A stretch of 7,854 nucleotides of DNA from Lachnospiraceae bacterium UBA3820 (GTDB lineage Bacteria > Bacillota > Clostridia > Lachnospirales > Lachnospiraceae): contig DFDU01000014.1 in the NCBI GenBank assembly GCA_002369325.1, positions 1 to 7,854 on the forward strand, in the 5' to 3' direction. The notes below the pieces were generated by a model that was given only the letters and a program-made list of their open reading frames with translations, searched no databases and was not told the origin of the DNA. The first letter of the stretch is position 1. Every line of letters starts with the position of its first letter. The translations under genes and the position numbers were made by a program. Shown here one piece after another: positions 5,819-7,854 of the stretch.

Positions 5819-7126
5819 ATGGCAAAGAAAACAAGAAGCGAAAGAGATTTTAAATTTGAAACAAAGCAGTTACATGTAGGACAGGAAAATCCCGATCCGG
5901 TTACCGATGCGAGAGCGGTTCCTATTTATCTTACATCATCATATGTGTTCCATAACAGTGAGCATGCAGCAGACAGATTTGGATTAAGAGATGCAGGTAA
6001 TATTTACGGAAGACTTACAAATCCGACTCAGGGTGTTTTCGAAGAACGTATAGCAGCACTTGAGGGTGGTGTTGCGGCACTTGCAGTTGGTTCGGGAGCA
6101 GCAGCTATTACATATGCGATTCAGGCTGTTGCACATGCAGGTAATCATATAGTTGCGGCTAAAAATATTTATGGCGGTACTTACAACCTTTTGGCACACA
6201 CATTGCCGGGATACGGTATAGAGACAACCTTTGTTGATCCGTTTGATTACGACGGAATAGAAGCAGCCATAAAGGAAAATACAACTGCAATTCAAATTGA
6301 AACATTGGGTAATCCTAATTCGGAAGTTGTTGATATAGAAAGAATCGCAAATATAGCACATGCACATAAGATTCCGCTTATTGTTGACAATACATTTGCA
6401 ACTCCTTATCTTGTTCGTCCGATAGAGCACGGTGCTGATATAGTGGTTCATTCGGCAACCAAGTTTATCGGTGGACACGGTACTACAATAGGTGGAGTTA
6501 TCGTTGACAGCGGTAAGTTCGACTGGCTTGCAAGCGGCAAGCATCCTTGGCTTATCGAGCCGAATGAGTCTTATCATGGAGTAAGCTTTGCAAAGGATAC
6601 TGCACCTGCGGCATTTGCAATTTATATTCGTGCTATTTTGTTAAGAGATACAGGAGCAACTTTGTCACCTGTTCATGCATTTATCTTCTTACAGGGACTT
6701 GAGACTCTTTCATTAAGAGTTGAAAGACATGTTGAAAATGCACTAAAGGTAGTGGAATATCTTAACAATCATCCTTTGGTTGAAAAAGTAAATCATCCTT
6801 CAGTTTCGGCTGATGCCACACAGCAGGAGCTTTATAAGAAATATTTTCCTAATGGTGGCGGTTCTATCTTTACATTTGAAATCAAGGGCGATGCAAAGAC
6901 AGCACAGAAGTTTATTGATGAGCTTGAGCTTTTCTCACTCCTTGCCAATGTAGCAGATGTTAAGTCTTTGGCTATTCACCCTGCATCGACTACTCATTCG
7001 GAGTGTAATGAAGCTGAACTTTTAGACCAGGGCATTAAGCCAAATACAATCCGTCTTTCCATCGGAACTGAGAATATAGATGATATAATCGAAGACCTTG
7101 ACGAAGCATTTAAAGCAATAAGCTAG
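5819..7126 (+). CDS. metY: O-acetylhomoserine sulfhydrylase (aminocarboxypropyltransferase)
   Basis: A 435-residue cytoplasmic PLP enzyme of the Cys/Met metabolism family. It makes homocysteine from O-acetyl-L-homoserine and sulfide (or methionine with methanethiol), the direct sulfhydrylation route to methionine. The length and the insertions fit the MetY branch rather than the roughly 380-residue cystathionine synthases and lyases. Visible motifs are ETKQLHVGQENPDPVTDARA (14-33) and PIYLTSSYVF typical of the N terminus, the phosphate-binding YGRLTNPT (63-70), SGAAAIT (92-98), ETLGNPNSEV (161-170), VDNTFATPYL with the cofactor aspartate D190, and HSATKFIGGHGTTIGG with the Schiff-base lysine K215. 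The C-terminal domain ends with VKSLAIHPASTTHS and IRLSIGTENIDDIIEDL. The start is supported by AGAGAGG 8 bases upstream. It is transcribed alone, between the upstream operon terminator and a large hairpin element. The assignment is secure; cysteine synthase side activity is possible. Confidence 0.95.
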   Translation: MAKKTRSERDFKFETKQLHVGQENPDPVTDARAVPIYLTSSYVFHNSEHAADRFGLRDAGNIYGRLTNPTQGVFEERIAALEGGVAALAVGSGAAAITYAIQAVAHAGNHIVAAKNIYGGTYNLLAHTLPGYGIETTFVDPFDYDGIEAAIKENTTAIQIETLGNPNSEVVDIERIANIAHAHKIPLIVDNTFATPYLVRPIEHGADIVVHSATKFIGGHGTTIGGVIVDSGKFDWLASGKHPWLIEPNESYHGVSFAKDTAPAAFAIYIRAILLRDTGATLSPVHAFIFLQGLETLSLRVERHVENALKVVEYLNNHPLVEKVNHPSVSADATQQELYKKYFPNGGGSIFTFEIKGDAKTAQKFIDELELFSLLANVADVKSLAIHPASTTHSECNEAELLDQGIKPNTIRLSIGTENIDDIIEDLDEAFKAIS

Positions 7127-7148
7127 TTCATCCGCTTCACAAAAACAG

Positions 7149-7279
7149 GTCGGTTATGTAGAATGGTATAAAAAATAAAAGGCTGTTTATACAAGGTACA
7201 CGCAAAGCACGCTGACGCTTAACGCTTTGCTTAGCACCTGTATAGAACAGCCTTATTTTTTATACCCTACATAACCGAC
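7149..7279. repeat. 131-bp imperfect inverted repeat (MITE-like or complex terminator)
   Basis: Two arms of about 60 and 56 bases face each other around a 15-base centre (7209-7223). From the outside in: a perfect 13-bp match (7149-7161 with 7267-7279), three unpaired bases, another perfect 13-bp match (7165-7177 with 7254-7266), then 7180-7187 with 7246-7253, a partly paired middle, and GCAAAGC/GCTTTGC (7202-7208 with 7224-7230). It carries no open frame. The length and the clean outer arms resemble a miniature inverted-repeat element or a dispersed intergenic repeat, but I see no convincing target-site duplication and no transposase. Confidence 0.7.
7171..7264. terminator. Bidirectional terminator core within the large inverted repeat
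   Basis: Inside the element the GGCTGTT/AACAGCC stem (7181-7187 with 7246-7252) is followed on the plus strand by TTATTTTTTATA (7253-7264) and on the minus strand by TTTTATTTTTTATA (complement of 7167-7180), so it can stop transcription from either side. It is the only clear terminator after the sulfhydrylase, starting some 50 bases after its stop codon. Its A- and T-tracts also pair with each other as part of the longer repeat. Confidence 0.65.
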
Positions 7280-7292
7280 ACGCTTCGCGTGT
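7278..7292. repeat. Small GC-rich palindrome abutting the large inverted repeat
   Basis: ACACGC (7278-7283) and GCGTGT (7287-7292) form a 6-bp stem with a TTC loop. The left arm shares two bases with the outer end of the large repeat, so the two structures compete at that edge. Such short GC-rich palindromes in AT-rich intergenic DNA are often REP-like repeats, but copy number cannot be judged here. Confidence 0.5.
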
Positions 7293-7303
7293 GTCTATAA
7301 AAT

Positions 7304-7367
7304 TTAACGTTGCAATTATTTGAATTTTTACAAAAACTGCAACGTTAACTTGCGTTTTTGATTTTTT
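7304..7367 (+). promoter_or_regulatory. Two mutually exclusive hairpins, attenuator-like
   Basis: TTAACGTTGCA (7304-7314) is perfectly complementary to TGCAACGTTAA (7338-7348), an 11-bp stem with a 23-base loop. The 3' arm overlaps a second possible hairpin: CAAAAAC plus GCAA (7331-7342, with T7338 bulged) pairs with TTGC plus GTTTTTG (7350-7360), followed by ATTTTTT (7361-7367), which has the form of an intrinsic terminator. The two cannot form together, as in a terminator/antiterminator pair. It could equally be a plain terminator beside an unrelated dyad. Confidence 0.4.
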
Positions 7368-7380
7368 GAGTTATGGTGAA

Positions 7381-7410
7381 TTGACAACAGGGCTAACAGG
7401 GCGGTATATT
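7381..7410 (+). promoter_or_regulatory. Sigma-A-type promoter of the carbonic anhydrase-like gene
   Basis: TTGACA (7381-7386) is a perfect -35 box and TATATT (7405-7410) a good -10, with an 18-base spacer. The spacer holds two copies of AACAGGGC (7386-7393 and 7395-7402), 9 bases apart start to start, the first overlapping the end of the -35. Expected transcription start is near 7417, leaving a leader of about 80 bases. Confidence 0.65.
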
Positions 7411-7423
7411 GGATTTGAAATCT

Positions 7424-7442
7424 ATACATTAGCTTAATGTAT
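7424..7442. promoter_or_regulatory. 19-bp dyad just downstream of the promoter (possible operator)
   Basis: ATACATTA (7424-7431) and TAATGTAT (7435-7442) are perfect inverted repeats around GCT. The dyad begins a few bases after the predicted transcription start, a position where a dimeric repressor could block initiation or elongation. It lacks a T-run, so it is not a terminator. The remaining bases up to the gene (7443-7496) are AT-rich with only a ribosome site. Confidence 0.4.
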
Positions 7443-7496
7443 TTTATGAGGAAAATGCTTTTTAAATTAGATAAATAATAAAAAGGGTTAGATATT

Positions 7497-7854
7497 ATGA
7501 ATAATATAATAATTGATGAATCAGTATTTATAGCATCGGGAGCACAGATAGTCGGCTCAGTTTCCATAGGAAAAAATTGCGGAGTCTGGTATAATGCGGT
7601 TATAAGAGGAGACAGCGATATGATAGTGATAGGTGATAATACCAATATACAGGATTTGGCTTGTCTGCATGTGGATAGAGGACACAGGCTTAGTATAGGA
7701 AATGGTGTCACCATAGGTCACAGTGCAATCGTGCATGGCTGTACGGTTGGCGATAATGTAATTATTGGTATGGGAGCTATAATTCTAAATGATGCGGTTA
7801 TAGAGGATAACTGTATAATCGGTGCAGGTGCACTGGTTACCGGAAGGATGCATA
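7497..7854 (+). CDS. Gamma-class carbonic anhydrase-like hexapeptide-repeat protein (5' part only)
   Basis: The frame runs from an ATG at 7497 off the right edge, giving 119 residues of a family that is usually about 165-180 long. AAAGGG (7482-7487) lies 9 bases upstream. The product is a left-handed beta-helix built from hexapeptide repeats (IVGSVSIGKNCGVW, IVIGDNTNIQD, LSIGNGVTIGHSAIVHGCTVG, VIEDNCIIGAG). The gamma carbonic anhydrase signature is intact: R37 and D39 in VIRGD, Q52 in NIQD, and the three zinc/iron ligands H58 (CLHVD), H75 (IGHSA) and H80 (VHGC). Family members (Cam, CamH, YrdA, PaaY) form trimers with metals at subunit interfaces; many YrdA/PaaY-type relatives have no measured carbonic anhydrase activity, so CO2 hydration is likely but not certain. 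It has its own promoter and appears to start a new transcription unit. The C-terminal helix lies outside the window. Confidence 0.9.
   Translation, partial: MNNIIIDESVFIASGAQIVGSVSIGKNCGVWYNAVIRGDSDMIVIGDNTNIQDLACLHVDRGHRLSIGNGVTIGHSAIVHGCTVGDNVIIGMGAIILNDAVIEDNCIIGAGALVTGRMH

Noticed and set aside
5984..6577. Long open frame (197 codons) on the minus strand inside the sulfhydrylase gene
   Set aside because: It lies fully antisense to a gene with all family motifs; its protein is rich in Cys and Ser in a pattern that mirrors the coding strand and has no domain.
7446..7478. 10-codon open frame in the leader of the carbonic anhydrase-like gene
   Set aside because: No usable ribosome site and no informative composition; likely chance in AT-rich DNA.
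7489..7499. TAGATATTATG, identical to the bases at the sulfhydrylase start (5811-5821)
   Set aside because: An 11-base match next to a ribosome site in AT-rich DNA can easily arise by chance; no longer match surrounds it.
7328..7714. Minus-strand open frame of 128 codons crossing the promoter region and the carbonic anhydrase-like gene
   Set aside because: It opposes a clear gamma carbonic anhydrase frame and the promoter region; the product is a low-complexity hydrophobic sequence with no family.

Overview
The window is AT-rich (roughly 38-40% GC by eye), densely coded DNA. The codon preference, strong Shine-Dalgarno sites and gene families (HD-GYP protein with a receiver domain, Clostridia-type AraC regulator, MATE pump, YqhD/butanol-dehydrogenase-like enzyme) suggest a Firmicute, probably a member of the Clostridia such as a Lachnospiraceae. 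This placement is an inference from style and families, not a database match.

Layout. Positions 1-665 hold the 3' end of a c-di-GMP phosphodiesterase-type protein (HD-GYP) that ends in a degenerate receiver domain. Positions 713-1216 encode a small four-helix membrane protein of unknown function. A hairpin at 1227-1275 ends that transcript and also overlaps the 3' end of a convergent AraC-family regulator (1237-1986, minus strand). From a divergent AT-rich intergenic region starts a tight three-gene operon on the plus strand: MATE efflux transporter (about 2197-3585), short-chain dehydrogenase/reductase (3609-4361) and iron-dependent alcohol dehydrogenase (4366-5550, GTG start). It closes with a strong terminator at about 5625-5666. 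After a 150-base structured leader comes an O-acetylhomoserine sulfhydrylase (5819-7126). The 370-base gap that follows is the most structured non-coding part: a 131-bp imperfect inverted repeat built around a bidirectional terminator, a small palindrome, two mutually exclusive hairpins, a good sigma-A-like promoter with a direct repeat in its spacer, and a 19-bp dyad. The window ends inside a gamma-class carbonic anhydrase-like gene (7497 to beyond 7854).

How the genes fit together. AraC regulator, MATE pump, SDR and YqhD-like dehydrogenase form a divergent regulator/operon unit that looks like a response to reactive carbonyls or a toxic organic compound: export plus reduction of aldehydes or ketones. 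It resembles the E. coli yqhC-yqhD-dkgA arrangement, where an AraC-type protein controls an aldehyde reductase. The sulfhydrylase (homocysteine/methionine synthesis) and the carbonic anhydrase-like gene look like separate housekeeping transcription units. I found no CRISPR array, tRNA, rRNA, complete insertion sequence or obviously new multi-gene system. The best candidates for something new are the intergenic inverted-repeat element, the attenuator-like structures and the regulator's unassigned N-terminal domain.
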